In this document: one piece after another, positions 47,839 through 56,324 of the stretch
How the letters are laid out: every line of letters starts with the position of its first letter
How positions within the stretch are numbered: position 1 is the stretch's first letter
Source: Promicromonospora soli
GTDB taxonomy: Bacteria > Actinomycetota > Actinomycetes > Actinomycetales > Cellulomonadaceae
DNA: 64,000 bases
Reading direction: 5' to 3'
Assembly: GCF_014653785.1 (NCBI RefSeq)
Contig: NZ_BNAS01000005.1
Coordinates: forward strand, 118,457-182,456
Program-made: the position numbers and the translations under genes
Notes under the pieces: model-generated
What the model saw: only the letters and a program-made list of their open reading frames with translations
Database searches by the model: none
What the model was told of the DNA's origin: nothing

Positions 47839-48729
47839 GTGCCTGACTTCGACCTGCCGCCCATCACGGCCTTCTCGCCCTCGTCGCCCGCGCAGCCGGC
47901 TGCCCCGACTACCGACGAGCCGGCGAACTTCGACCTGCCGCTCGTCACGGTGGCACCGGCTGCGCCGCCCGCAACCGACGAGCCCGTGGACTTCGACCTG
48001 TTCTGGTTCGAGACGCTCGCCGCGCACCGCGACATCGAGGTCGCGCCCGTGCTGGCCGCCGCCTCGGCTCGCTCCCGGGATCTCATGGCCGAGTCCGTGA
48101 CCTTCGCCGGGTTCGAGAGCCGGCCTGTGACGGGCTGGCTCACCACTCCGGTAGGGGCGGGCGCGACCCTGCCCGGCCTGGTCGAGCTGCGGCCCGCCGG
48201 CCGTGCCGCGGGGCGCGACCTGGAGTGGCTCGCGTCCGGCGGGTTCGCGCACCTCGTGGTCGAGCTGCCTCAGGACGACCTCGACGATCCCTACAACCGG
48301 GGCGTCTTCACCGACGCCGTCCGGGCGGTGCAGGCACTGCGCACCCTGGCGACCGTGGATCCCTCACGCATAGCGGTGCTCGGCACCGGTCCGGTGGCCG
48401 CGGCCGCCGTCGCGGCGGCGGGGCTGCTGCCCGACCTCGCGTGCGCCCTGGTCGAGGGCGACATCCCGGCCGCACACAAGGACTCGCTGGTCGCGTTCGC
48501 GCGCCGCGCGAGCACGCCGCTGCAGCTCACGCAGGGTGCGGGTGCCCAGGTGCTGCTGGAGGAGTGGGGCTTCAACGCAGCCCTCGCGCTCAGCGCGATG
48601 ACGGGGTCGGTCGAGCGGGTGGTCGAGTGCGTGCTGACCACCGAGACCAACCTCGCGACCCGCCGCACCCGCTGGATCGCGGCGCACACGAACCTGACAA
48701 ACGTCTTCGTCCCACAGATTCACTACTGA
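47839..48729 (+). CDS. Degenerate CE7-like alpha/beta-hydrolase paralogue, probable pseudoenzyme
   Basis: 296 residues. It keeps the CE7 FDxFW element (EPVDFDLFWFETLA), preceded by two copies of a FDLP..(I/V)T....AAP.TDEP unit (residues about 3-50). The nucleophile elbow is IAVLGTGPVAAAAVAAAGL, where the esterase next door has GGSQGG, so the Ser is missing. The His/Asp region is absent, and the RGQG motif is lost. GTG start with CCGGAGG. It is expressed as a separate ORF with intact frame, suggesting a non-catalytic role, for example binding or regulating the upstream esterase. Confidence 0.75.
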   Translation: MPDFDLPPITAFSPSSPAQPAAPTTDEPANFDLPLVTVAPAAPPATDEPVDFDLFWFETLAAHRDIEVAPVLAAASARSRDLMAESVTFAGFESRPVTGWLTTPVGAGATLPGLVELRPAGRAAGRDLEWLASGGFAHLVVELPQDDLDDPYNRGVFTDAVRAVQALRTLATVDPSRIAVLGTGPVAAAAVAAAGLLPDLACALVEGDIPAAHKDSLVAFARRASTPLQLTQGAGAQVLLEEWGFNAALALSAMTGSVERVVECVLTTETNLATRRTRWIAAHTNLTNVFVPQIHY

Positions 48730-48761
48730 CCCTCTCCCTTCGTCCCCTCTCGGCGGAGTGG

Positions 48762-49712
48762 TCAGCGGGAGAGTGAGGTCACGATCTGGGTTCCCGGGGC
48801 GGGGCCCATCGCGCACCAGACCGCGTCGACGACGTCGGCCGCCGTCCACGCGGCGCCCAGCGCCAGCGCGTGCTGCCGGGACCTGCCCAGCGCGGCGACC
48901 GTGGGGCCAGACCCGGACACGATCACGCCTAGCGCCCCCGACTCGCTGGCGACCTCCATCACCTCGGCGAGCTCGGGCCGCAGGTCCAGAGCCGGGGCCT
49001 CCAGGTCGTTGTGCAGCGCCTTGCCGAGCGCCACCGCGTCCCCGGCGCGCAGCGCGTGCATGAGCTCGGTGTCGTCGGTGGGCGCCACTCTCGGCGTCGA
49101 CGGGCCGGCCAGCTCGTCGAACCGCCGGAACACGGTGGGCGTCGAAAGGCCCTCACGCTGTGTGGCGAAGCACCAGTGGAACTCGCCGCGCGTCATCGCG
49201 GGGGTCAGCAGGTCGCCCCGCCCTGTGCCGACGGCGGTGTGACCCAGCAGCGAGAACGGCACGTCCGCCCCGAGCTCGGCGGCCATCTCGACGAGCTCCG
49301 GGCGGGGCATGCCGGCTTCCCAGAGCGCGTCGCACGCCACGAGTGCGGCGGCTGCGTCGGCGGACCCGCCGGCCATGCCTCCCGCGACCGGCACGCCCTT
49401 GGTGATGTGCAGCCTGACGTCGGCCGCCAGGCCGGTGCGCTCGGCAAGCAGCCCGGCGGCGCGCCAGGCGAGGTTGGTCTCGTCGGTCGGGACGGAGTCG
49501 GCCTGGGGGCCCGAGACGGTGAGCGAGATGCCGGAGCCGGGCGCCACCTGGGTGGCCGTGACCTCCTCGAACAGGGACACCGCCTGGAAGATCGTCGCCA
49601 GCGGGTGGTATCCGTCGTCGCCGACGGGCCCCACGCGCAGCGCGAGGTTGACCTTGCCGGGGGCGCGGACACGGACCGACGGCGACGGGGCCGCCGCGAG
49701 GCGCGGGATCAC
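48762..49712 (-). CDS. ispE: 4-diphosphocytidyl-2-C-methyl-D-erythritol kinase
   Basis: 316 residues, GHMP kinase of the non-mevalonate isoprenoid pathway. [30 protein letters not shown] (catalytic Lys and substrate loop), ATP loop [20 protein letters not shown], catalytic Asp in [20 protein letters not shown] and the C-terminal [16 protein letters not shown] start overlaps the rsmA stop codon by 4 nt (GTGA). The rsmA-ispE coupling is conserved in actinobacteria. Confidence 0.95.
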   Translation of the reverse strand: MIPRLAAAPSPSVRVRAPGKVNLALRVGPVGDDGYHPLATIFQAVSLFEEVTATQVAPGSGISLTVSGPQADSVPTDETNLAWRAAGLLAERTGLAADVRLHITKGVPVAGGMAGGSADAAAALVACDALWEAGMPRPELVEMAAELGADVPFSLLGHTAVGTGRGDLLTPAMTRGEFHWCFATQREGLSTPTVFRRFDELAGPSTPRVAPTDDTELMHALRAGDAVALGKALHNDLEAPALDLRPELAEVMEVASESGALGVIVSGSGPTVAALGRSRQHALALGAAWTAADVVDAVWCAMGPAPGTQIVTSLSR

Positions 49713-50689
49713 TCGGCCCCCTCCCCCCGCTGAACGTGCTCGCTCCCTCGCTGATCAAGCTTGTTCCCACGCTGATCGAGCTTGTCGAGATCCAAGGTCT
49801 CGACAGGCTCGACCACCGGCGAGGGCTCGACCCGCGCGACCGGGGGAAGCTGTTCCGCGATACGCGCGAACTGCTCGACGGCCAGCGTCTCACCCCGCGC
49901 GCTCGGGTCCACGCCCGCTGCGCGCAGCGCGGTCTCGGCGGCGACACCGGAGCCGAACAGCCCCGACAGCGCGGCCCGCAGCGTCTTGCGGCGTTGCGCG
50001 AACGCGGCGTCCACGACCGCGAACACCCGCTCGCGCGGTGCGGTGGTCGACGGCGGGTCCCGGCGCTCCAGGTGGACGAGCGCCGAGTCGACGTTCGGGG
50101 CGGGCCAGAAGACGTTGCGCCCGATGGTCCCGGCCCGGCGGGCCGACGCGTACCAGGCGGCCTTCACCGACGGGATGCCGTAGATCTTGGAGCCCGGCAC
50201 GGCGGCGATCCGGTCGGCCACCTCGGCCTGGACCATCACGAGCACGCGTTCGAGCGAGTCGAACCGCTGCAGCATGGTGAGCAGCACCGGGACGGCCACG
50301 TTGTACGGGAGGTTCGCCACCAGCGCCGTCGGCGGCTCGCCGGGCAGTGCGGTGACGTGCATCGCGTCGGAGAGCACCACCTCGAAGTCGGCGTCCGGGA
50401 ACCGCGCCTGCACCGTGTGGGTGATCTGGCCGGCCAGCACGGGGTCGATCTCGATCGCCACGACCGAGGCGCCGGCCTCCACCAGGCCGAGGGTCAGGGA
50501 CCCCAGCCCGGGCCCGACCTCGACGACCCGCTCACCGGGCTTCAGCCCGGCGATGCGCACGATCTTGCGGACCGTTCCGCCGTCGTGCAGGAAGTTCTGG
50601 CCCAGGGTCTTGGTGGGCCGAACGCCCAAGCGCCCTGCCAGGTCGCGGATCTCCGCCGGACCGAGCAGGGCGCTTGGGATGTCGTTCAT
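49709..50689 (-). CDS. rsmA: 16S rRNA (adenine1518/1519-N6)-dimethyltransferase with palindrome-encoded C-terminal tail
   Basis: 326 residues. SAM-binding [42 protein letters not shown], catalytic [13 protein letters not shown] (NLPY) and the KsgA C-terminal helix-rich domain ([17 protein letters not shown]). ATG 50689. The last about 40 residues ([19 protein letters not shown], then another NKLDQRG unit) derive from a family-3 palindrome and a short tandem repeat at 49741-49816. Other RsmA proteins end soon after the helical domain. It is coupled to ispE. Confidence 0.95.
   Translation of the reverse strand: MNDIPSALLGPAEIRDLAGRLGVRPTKTLGQNFLHDGGTVRKIVRIAGLKPGERVVEVGPGLGSLTLGLVEAGASVVAIEIDPVLAGQITHTVQARFPDADFEVVLSDAMHVTALPGEPPTALVANLPYNVAVPVLLTMLQRFDSLERVLVMVQAEVADRIAAVPGSKIYGIPSVKAAWYASARRAGTIGRNVFWPAPNVDSALVHLERRDPPSTTAPRERVFAVVDAAFAQRRKTLRAALSGLFGSGVAAETALRAAGVDPSARGETLAVEQFARIAEQLPPVARVEPSPVVEPVETLDLDKLDQRGNKLDQRGSEHVQRGEGAE
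49741..49816. repeat. Palindromic element, family 3, plus short tandem repeat in the rsmA 3' end
   Basis: TGATCGAGCTTGTCGAGATC at 49773-49792 faces GGTCTCGACAGGCTCGACCA at 49796-49815. Next to it CGCTGATCAAGCTTG at 49750-49764 is a partial duplicate of CGCTGATCGAGCTTG at 49770-49784. The element alters the rsmA C terminus without a frameshift or stop. Confidence 0.75.
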
Positions 50690-50708
50690 GCAGGTGAGCC
50701 TAACCGGA

Positions 50709-52082
50709 TCAGTACCAACCCACCGACTCCGAGTGGCCCCACGCACCGCACGGCGTGCCGTAGCGGTCCGCGATGTAGCCGAGGCCCCACTCGATCTGGG
50801 TTGCCGGGTTTGTCGCCCAGTCCTCGCCTGCCGTGGCCATCTTGGAACCTGGCAGCGCCTGTGGGATCCCGTAGGCGCTCGACGTCGGGTTGGCCGCCTG
50901 GGGGTCCCAGCCCGACTCGCGCTCCCACAGGAGCTCGAGGCAGGTCCACTCCTCGCCGGTCCAGCCGCGGGCGGCGGCCATCTCCTGGCCGATCTCCTTG
51001 GGGGAGCCCGCCGGCACCGGAGCGCTGGTCTCCTCGACGGGAGCCTCCTGCTCGACCGGGCGCTCCTTGGTGCCCTCGACGACCACGCGGTCGACCGGCT
51101 TCTTCGTCACCTCGTCGGAGAGGACCTTGCGGGACACGACCTTGCCGTCGACCGTACGCAGCACGACGACCCGGGTGCGCACACCCTGCTCGCCCTTGCT
51201 CCGGACCAGGTCGCCCTCGTCCGCGTAGCGGTCGTCGTCCTTGGTGGTCCTCGTGTCGAAGTCCAGGTCGAACTTCTTGGTGATCTTCTTGGTCTCGACG
51301 CGCTGCACCTGGATGGCGACGTCCGCGCCGGCCTGCTTGGCGGACGCCGCGGCCTTGGGCTTGATCGCCTTGTCCTCCGCCAGGGCGGCGACAGGAGCGA
51401 TGCTCACGAGGTCGTCCTTGTCGAGCTCGACCTTGAGGTCGTCGAGCACGTTGTCGACGCTCCCCGCGTGGTCCTCGACCACGCGGGTCGCACCGTCCGC
51501 GACGACGGCGACGGGGCCGTCGTCGTTCAGGCGGAGCGGGAGCGAGGCGCGGTCGCCGGAGCGGGACGCCACGAGGGCGACGTCGGCGCCGCGCTCGGCG
51601 AGGGTTGTCAGGGCCTCGCCCGCGTCGGTGACGGTGACCCAGACGTCACGCTCGCCGTCGCCGTCGGTCATGGTGACCTGGCGCGCGTAGCGGACGACCA
51701 CCTGGTCGCCGTCGGAAAGCTCGGCGTCGGTCCCGGGGGCGACGACGTCGCGCTCGCCCAGGCGGACGCCCTGCGACTCGAGCATGCCCTCGACGGAACC
51801 GGCGTAGGTCGTGATGGTCTTGGTTGTGCCGTCGACGTCGAGCGTGACGGTCTTGCGTGCCTCTGCGAAAGCTACGGACCCGGAAGCGACCATCGCGACG
51901 GCTGCGAGGCCGGCAACGAGAGGCCAGCGACGGCGACGCTTCGAGGGGGCGGTCCGAGTAGCTACGGCCTCGGACTCTGAGTCGATGCTGGGGATGGAGC
52001 CAGAACTCTGCTGCTCAAAACGGGGGTTCACGCGTGTCCAGTCGTCGGACGTCCCGGGCACAGGCGGCGAGACGGGACGCAT
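50709..52082 (-). CDS. G5/DUF348 protein with transglycosylase-like domain (RpfB-type paralogue 1)
   Basis: 457 residues from ATG 52082 (GTG 52106 or GTG 52031 are alternatives; the DWTRV phrase shared with the next paralogue suggests the longer form). TM/signal anchor at about 52-74 after SKRRRRWP. Three DUF348 repeats ([12 protein letters not shown]..., etc.), a G5 domain (near 235-340, [21 protein letters not shown]) and a C-terminal lytic-transglycosylase-like domain: [30 protein letters not shown], ending GHSESVGWY. It lacks the canonical Rpf fold and has an SLT-type Glu instead. It likely remodels peptidoglycan during resuscitation or growth. It lies 19 nt from the rsmA start. Confidence 0.9.
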   Translation of the reverse strand: MRPVSPPVPGTSDDWTRVNPRFEQQSSGSIPSIDSESEAVATRTAPSKRRRRWPLVAGLAAVAMVASGSVAFAEARKTVTLDVDGTTKTITTYAGSVEGMLESQGVRLGERDVVAPGTDAELSDGDQVVVRYARQVTMTDGDGERDVWVTVTDAGEALTTLAERGADVALVASRSGDRASLPLRLNDDGPVAVVADGATRVVEDHAGSVDNVLDDLKVELDKDDLVSIAPVAALAEDKAIKPKAAASAKQAGADVAIQVQRVETKKITKKFDLDFDTRTTKDDDRYADEGDLVRSKGEQGVRTRVVVLRTVDGKVVSRKVLSDEVTKKPVDRVVVEGTKERPVEQEAPVEETSAPVPAGSPKEIGQEMAAARGWTGEEWTCLELLWERESGWDPQAANPTSSAYGIPQALPGSKMATAGEDWATNPATQIEWGLGYIADRYGTPCGAWGHSESVGWY

Positions 52083-52159
52083 CCCTGGGGCGGGAGTCCC
52101 TACCACGGTTCGGCCGAATTAGGCCTGGCGACTCTTGCGAGCCGTCGCGGTCTCGACCG

Positions 52160-52292
52160 GCCGATCCGGCGGTCTCGCACTGACCGCGAAACTCCGCGTT
52201 CAGCGCCATCCTGCCGCCGTGGGGGTGCTGTGGCCTACACCACATCACACCCCCACGCCAGCGAGGACAACCGAACGTAACTGACTTGTTAT
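52160..52292 (-). promoter_or_regulatory. Shared regulatory leader of Rpf-type paralogue 1
   Basis: On the minus strand GATAAC-N6-style box (GTAAC-N6-GTTAT on the plus strand, 52277-52292) is followed about 100 bp later by the 17-mer GAGACCGCCGGATCGGC (52176-52160). Both recur identically in the leader of paralogue 2. Direct repeats of GTWAC separated by 6 bp resemble the MtrA consensus from Streptomyces (recalled), so MtrA control is possible. Confidence 0.5.
52218..52257 (-). other. Stable hairpin in the leader of Rpf-type paralogue 1
   Basis: CGTGGGGGTG (52218-52227) pairs perfectly with 52248-52257 and an inner stem of 5 bp (TGTGG/CCACA) fits inside. The leader of about 170 nt between the regulatory box and the start may form a regulatory RNA. 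The c-di-AMP (ydaO) riboswitch signature, common before rpf genes in actinobacteria, could not be recognised by eye. Confidence 0.4.
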
Positions 52293-52370
52293 CGATCGGC
52301 CAACTATCTCAGCAGGTTTCCACCTGTGTTCTCAGTCACTCATCTGGACAAGCGTCCAACTCTGGGCGGG

Positions 52371-53858
52371 TCAGTACAGGCCGAGCGATGCGGCACATGC
52401 GGGCCACTGGCCCCAGCCGGACTGCTCCTGGAGAGCCTGCGCGCGCATCGTCTGCTCGGCGGCGGAGGCATCTGACGGGAGGCCGGAGCCGCCCATCGCC
52501 TCCCAGGTGGGCAGGGAGAACTGGTAGAGCCCGTAGTAGCCGTTGCCGGTGTTCGTAGTGGGGTCACCACCCGACTCACACTCCGCGAGGGCTGCCCAGA
52601 CGCCGCCGGTCGCGACCACCGGGGCCGCCGGCTCCTCGGCCGCCAGCGGCGCGGGTTCGGACACCGGTTCGGACACCGGTTCAGGCTCCGGTTCCGGCTC
52701 GGGACGCGCCTTGGTTCCGTACATGACCACCTCGTCGACCGGCTTGCGCTCGACCGTCGAGGACAGCTTGTCCCGGTCCACGACCTTGCCGTCGACCGTG
52801 GTGACGTCCCACGACGTGACGCGCTTGCCCGCCACGCCCTTGGTCTCCAGGTACGGGTCGAGATCCTCGAAGCGGTCCGGGTCCGCCGCCGTGACCTTGT
52901 CGAACGGCAGCCGGGTCACGGTCCGTTCGATCGAGGTCTCGACCTGTTTGACGACGACGGTGACCGTCGGCGCGCCCGGGGTGATCGTCGGCGCGCCGGG
53001 GCCTGTCGGCTGCCCCCGCTCGACGGTGACCCTGTCGTCCGCGTCGACCGTGACGTCGTTCTCGGCGAGCAGGTCGTCGAGCTCCGCGGCGCCGTCGACC
53101 ACGCGCGGCGCCTTTCCGCCGACCACCAGGTTCACGGGGCCGTCGGCGTCGAGCCGCATCGGGAGCGTCACGCGGCCGCCGGAGCGGGACGGGACCAGGG
53201 CCACGTCGCCGGCTCGCTCGGAGAGCGTGGCAAGCGCCTGGTCGGCGTCGAGCGCGGCGACCCAGGTGGTCCGACGCTCGCCGTCGGCCTGGATGGTGAC
53301 GTGGTGGCCGTAGCGGACCACGACCATGCCGCCGTCCCGTAGGGCACCGTCGGTGCCGGGCGTCACGGCGTCCCGGTTCGTGACCTCGACGCCCTCGTCG
53401 GCCAGGAGGCCGGCGACCTCGCCCTGGAAGGTCTCGACGGTAGTGACCTTGCCGTCCACGTCGAGCGTGACGCTCTTGTGGGCCGAGGCATATGCCGTGA
53501 TGCCGCTCGCACCGACCACGGCGACGGCAGCGGCCCCCGCGATGAGGGCGGCCCTGCGATTGCGCGAGGGCGGCGACACGGACGGCGGAGGCGGCGGAGA
53601 GGGTGGTGGTACGGCCGTCGTGACGGCCGTCGGAGCGACTGCCGCTGCGGGCGGTGCGCCGGAAGGAGGGCCGGCCTGGGAGCCGGCTGAGGCTGTCACT
53701 GCCGCGGGGATGGCCTTGTCCGCCGACGGCGGTGAGCCAAAAAGCTTGGTGATGCCGACGCTGCCGTCGGCCTCAGGGTTGATGGGCTGTTCACTGGGTA
53801 TGCCCTGAGCCGGGTGGGGAGATGTCACGCGGTTCCAGTCCTGGCGCCTTCCGGGCAC
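52371..53858 (-). CDS. rpfB: Resuscitation-promoting factor, RpfB-like with true Rpf domain (paralogue 2)
   Basis: 495 residues. A Pro/Ala-rich cytosolic or periplasmic N-terminal part with a TM near 102-124 (ALIAGAAAVAVVGASGITAYA). DUF348 repeats, a G5 domain (VVVKQVETSIERTVTRLPFDKV), then an E/P-rich linker. C-terminal Rpf domain of about 77 residues: GVWAALAECESGGDPTTNTGNGYYGLYQFSLPTWEAMGG, with catalytic Glu in AECESGG and two Cys (CESGG, ACAASLGLY) for the disulfide. It cleaves peptidoglycan and wakes dormant cells. Start 53858 (GTG) is kept because DWNRV matches the paralogue's DWTRV; GTG 53828 is possible. Confidence 0.95.
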   Translation of the reverse strand: MPGRRQDWNRVTSPHPAQGIPSEQPINPEADGSVGITKLFGSPPSADKAIPAAVTASAGSQAGPPSGAPPAAAVAPTAVTTAVPPPSPPPPPSVSPPSRNRRAALIAGAAAVAVVGASGITAYASAHKSVTLDVDGKVTTVETFQGEVAGLLADEGVEVTNRDAVTPGTDGALRDGGMVVVRYGHHVTIQADGERRTTWVAALDADQALATLSERAGDVALVPSRSGGRVTLPMRLDADGPVNLVVGGKAPRVVDGAAELDDLLAENDVTVDADDRVTVERGQPTGPGAPTITPGAPTVTVVVKQVETSIERTVTRLPFDKVTAADPDRFEDLDPYLETKGVAGKRVTSWDVTTVDGKVVDRDKLSSTVERKPVDEVVMYGTKARPEPEPEPEPVSEPVSEPAPLAAEEPAAPVVATGGVWAALAECESGGDPTTNTGNGYYGLYQFSLPTWEAMGGSGLPSDASAAEQTMRAQALQEQSGWGQWPACAASLGLY

Positions 53859-53915
53859 GGGTGCCGGGGCGACACGAGTCTCACGTGCCTCCCGCGCTGG
53901 GCGCGGGCCCGGCCA

Positions 53916-53955
53916 GCCGATCCGGCGGTCTCAGAGACCGTAACCCTGTTGTTAT
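53916..53955 (-). promoter_or_regulatory. Shared regulatory leader of Rpf-type paralogue 2
   Basis: GTAAC-N6-GTTAT at 53940-53955 (plus-strand reading) and the 17-mer at 53932-53916 are identical in layout to those of paralogue 1 but only 7 bp apart. A promoter TTGCAT-N16-TACGGT may overlap. The 17-mer is 58 bp from the start codon. Confidence 0.5.
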
Positions 53956-54054
53956 CAAATGCAAGCCTATTCGCGAATCAGCCCCGCAAAAGATCCGAAA
54001 AGAGACTCACTTTCCTAAATGTCCAGGGTGAAAAAGGGGACCGCTCGGCTCGTG

Positions 54055-55278
54055 TCAGTACCAGCCGATGTCTACCGAGTGCGCCCACGCATTGCACGGC
54101 GTGCCGTAGCGGCTGGAGATATACCCCAGGCCCCACTCGATCTGAGTGGCCGGGTTGGTCAGCCAGTCGTCGCCGACGGTGGCCATCTTGGAGCCGGGCA
54201 AGGCCTGCGGGATGCCGTACGCGCTGCTGGACGGGTTGTCCGCGTTCCAGCGCCAGCCGCTCTCCTTCTGCCAGAGCTGGTCCAGGCACGCGAACTCGTC
54301 GGCGCCCCAGCCCCGCTCGGCGGCCATCGCCTGGCCCAGCGCCCGGGCGGAGCCCGGGTCCACCGGGGCGGTGGCGACGTCCATGGTCCCCACCACGAGC
54401 ACCTCGTTCACGGGCTCGCGGACGACCTCCCGTTTGATCTCGCGGCGCTCGACGACGGCACCGCCCACCGTCTTCACCGAGTACGTCACCTTGGCCTCGC
54501 CGGCCACGCCCGCGGTGCGGATCGACTCGTAGCCCTCCGGGAGGCTCGGGTCCTCGACGGTCTCCGTGTCGAAGGGGATCACCTCGGTCAGGGTGCGGGA
54601 CGACGACGCGTCGCGGCTGACCATGATGATCATCCCGTCCACCGCCGCGGCGTCGAGCGGCACGGAGGTGACGTCGCCCTTGGCCAGCGAGATGCCCGCC
54701 TGCTCGAACACGGAGCGCACCGTCGACTGCGTGGTGCTGAACTCGAGCACCGAGCCGTCCACGGCGATGTTGACCTTCTTGACCGTGGAGAACCTGACCG
54801 GATCGCGATCCAGCCGCGTGGTCCGGGAGGCCGTGGCGAGGGCGCCGTCACCGCGCGGCCCGAGAGCCGCGAGCAGCTCGCCGACCGTGCCCGCGGTGGT
54901 GCGGAGCGTGATGATCTGCCCGTCGAGCTCGACCGTGATCTCGCGGCTGGTGCGAACCACGACGGTGCCGCCTGGGCCGACCTCGGAATTAGCAGCGGGC
55001 TGCACCACGTCGTCGCGGTTCAGCTCGATGTGCTGCGACGCGAGGGCGTCCGCGACCGTGTCGCCGTAGACACCGACCGTGCGGATGTCACCGTTGTAGT
55101 CGATCGTCAGCGTCGTCGCGTTGGCGACGTACAGGCCGCTCACACCAGCGAGGGCGCCGACGACGGCACCACGGACCAACCACCGGGCCGCTCTGCTCGC
55201 GAGCCACGGCCGTGCGTACCTCACCACGAGCACCAGACCGTAACGGAACAAACTGCGCAGGAAAAGCCATCGGGGCAT
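54055..55278 (-). CDS. G5/DUF348 protein with transglycosylase-like domain (RpfB-type paralogue 3)
   Basis: 407 residues, membrane anchored by a hydrophobic segment near 35-53 (WLVRGAVVGALAGVSGLYVA). Three DUF348 repeats (TTLTIDYNGDIRTVGVYGD, TSREITVELDGQIITLRT, KKVNIAVDGSVLEFSTT), a G5 domain (MVSRDASSSRTLTEVIPFDTETVEDPSLPEG), and a C-terminal domain nearly identical in pattern to paralogue 1: [57 protein letters not shown]. It lies 39 nt after the tatD stop codon, thus probably on the metG-tatD transcript, unlike paralogues 1 and 2 which have their own leaders. Confidence 0.9.
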   Translation of the reverse strand: MPRWLFLRSLFRYGLVLVVRYARPWLASRAARWLVRGAVVGALAGVSGLYVANATTLTIDYNGDIRTVGVYGDTVADALASQHIELNRDDVVQPAANSEVGPGGTVVVRTSREITVELDGQIITLRTTAGTVGELLAALGPRGDGALATASRTTRLDRDPVRFSTVKKVNIAVDGSVLEFSTTQSTVRSVFEQAGISLAKGDVTSVPLDAAAVDGMIIMVSRDASSSRTLTEVIPFDTETVEDPSLPEGYESIRTAGVAGEAKVTYSVKTVGGAVVERREIKREVVREPVNEVLVVGTMDVATAPVDPGSARALGQAMAAERGWGADEFACLDQLWQKESGWRWNADNPSSSAYGIPQALPGSKMATVGDDWLTNPATQIEWGLGYISSRYGTPCNAWAHSVDIGWY

Positions 55279-55317
55279 GAAATCGAATGCCGCATTTTTC
55301 GCAGCAAGGCGCCATTC

Positions 55318-56313
55318 TTACCAATTGCCGTAGACGCGCTCCGAGTTCGCGGCAATGCGGGCGCACAGCGTCGCGAGATCCTCACCCAGGTGAGCTGCCA
55401 TGAACCGGGCCGTATGGGCCGCCGCGAACGGGGCGTTCGGCTGCCCCCGGTACGGGTGCGGCGTGAGGTACGGGGCATCGGTCTCCAGGAGGATCAGCTC
55501 GCGCGGCGCCACGGCAAGGGCCGCACGCAGGTGGTCGTTGGCCTTGAACGTGACGGGGCCGGCGAACGACAGGTACCAGCCGTTCTCGGCGCACACGCGG
55601 GCCATCTCCGCGTCGCCGCTGAAGCAGTGGAAGACGGTGAGCTCGGGAGCGCCGTCGGCCAACAGAACCTCGATGACCTGGGCGTGAGCATCGCGGTCGT
55701 GGATCTGCAGGGCGAGACCCAGCTCCTTGGCCAGCGCGATGTGCGCGCGGAAGCTGTCCCGCTGGGCCTGCTCGCCGCGGGGACCAGTGCGGAACAGGTC
55801 CATGCCGGTCTCGCCGATCGCGCGGATGCGGTCGTTGCTCTTGGCCAGGTCCGCGATCTCGGCGATCGCGTCCCCGAGCCCGACGGCATGGTGCCCCGCA
55901 GGCTCGGGCACCAGCCCATCGGGCCCTACCTCGTCGATCCCGGCGTGCAAGGTGGCCTCGTTGGGGTGGATCGCGAGCGCCCCGACCACCCGCGCCACTC
56001 GTTGTTGCGGGCGCGATCGTTGCGATGTCGCGCCCGACATAGGCGCAACGGTCGCGCCCACAAGCTCGGCGGTCCAGCGGGCCGACGGCAGGTCGCAGCC
56101 CACCTGGACCACTCGGTCGACGCCGGCGGCCGCGGCCCGGGCCAGGTGGTCCGCGACGGACGGCGGCCAGGCGTAGTCGCTCGGCTCGCCCTCCGGCGCC
56201 TTGGCCGGCAGCACCGCCGCGATGTGGTCCAGATGGGTGTGGTTGTCCACGACGGGGACGGGCAGCGGCTCCGGGTCGGTCGGAAATCCGCGCTCGCGTA
56301 TGCGCTTTGCCAT
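55318..56313 (-). CDS. tatD: TatD family DNase with palindrome-encoded insertion
   Basis: 331 residues, about 30-60 longer than usual. Metal ligands: HxH in VVDNHTHLDH, Glu in AIGETGMDL, His in ALQIHDRDAH and VFHCFSGDAE, and Asp in LLETDAPYL. 3'-5' exonuclease/D-aminoacyl hydrolase family involved in DNA repair. Residues about 83-105 (VGATVAPMSGATSQRSRPQ...) come from a complete family-1 palindrome at 56001-56064, lying between SARWTAEL and VVGALAIHPNEA, which are adjacent in other TatD proteins. The insertion keeps the frame. It follows metG by 11 nt. Confidence 0.93.
   Translation of the reverse strand: MAKRIRERGFPTDPEPLPVPVVDNHTHLDHIAAVLPAKAPEGEPSDYAWPPSVADHLARAAAAGVDRVVQVGCDLPSARWTAELVGATVAPMSGATSQRSRPQQRVARVVGALAIHPNEATLHAGIDEVGPDGLVPEPAGHHAVGLGDAIAEIADLAKSNDRIRAIGETGMDLFRTGPRGEQAQRDSFRAHIALAKELGLALQIHDRDAHAQVIEVLLADGAPELTVFHCFSGDAEMARVCAENGWYLSFAGPVTFKANDHLRAALAVAPRELILLETDAPYLTPHPYRGQPNAPFAAAHTARFMAAHLGEDLATLCARIAANSERVYGNW
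56001..56064. repeat. Dispersed palindromic element, family 1, inserted inside tatD
   Basis: GTTGTTGCGGGCGCGATCGT at 56001-56020 pairs with the right arm 56043-56064 (GCGCAACGGTCGCGCCCACA...). The centre ATGTCGCGCCCGACATAG is itself palindromic. Unlike the other three complete copies it lies in a coding region, with the surrounding reading frame intact. Confidence 0.87.
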
Positions 56314-56324
56314 CGTCCGGGTGC

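Noticed and set aside
52083-52292. c-di-AMP (ydaO) riboswitch before the Rpf-type gene
   Set aside because: The usual GGGGGACCCA and GGGGUGAAUCC blocks could not be found; only a generic structured leader is supported.
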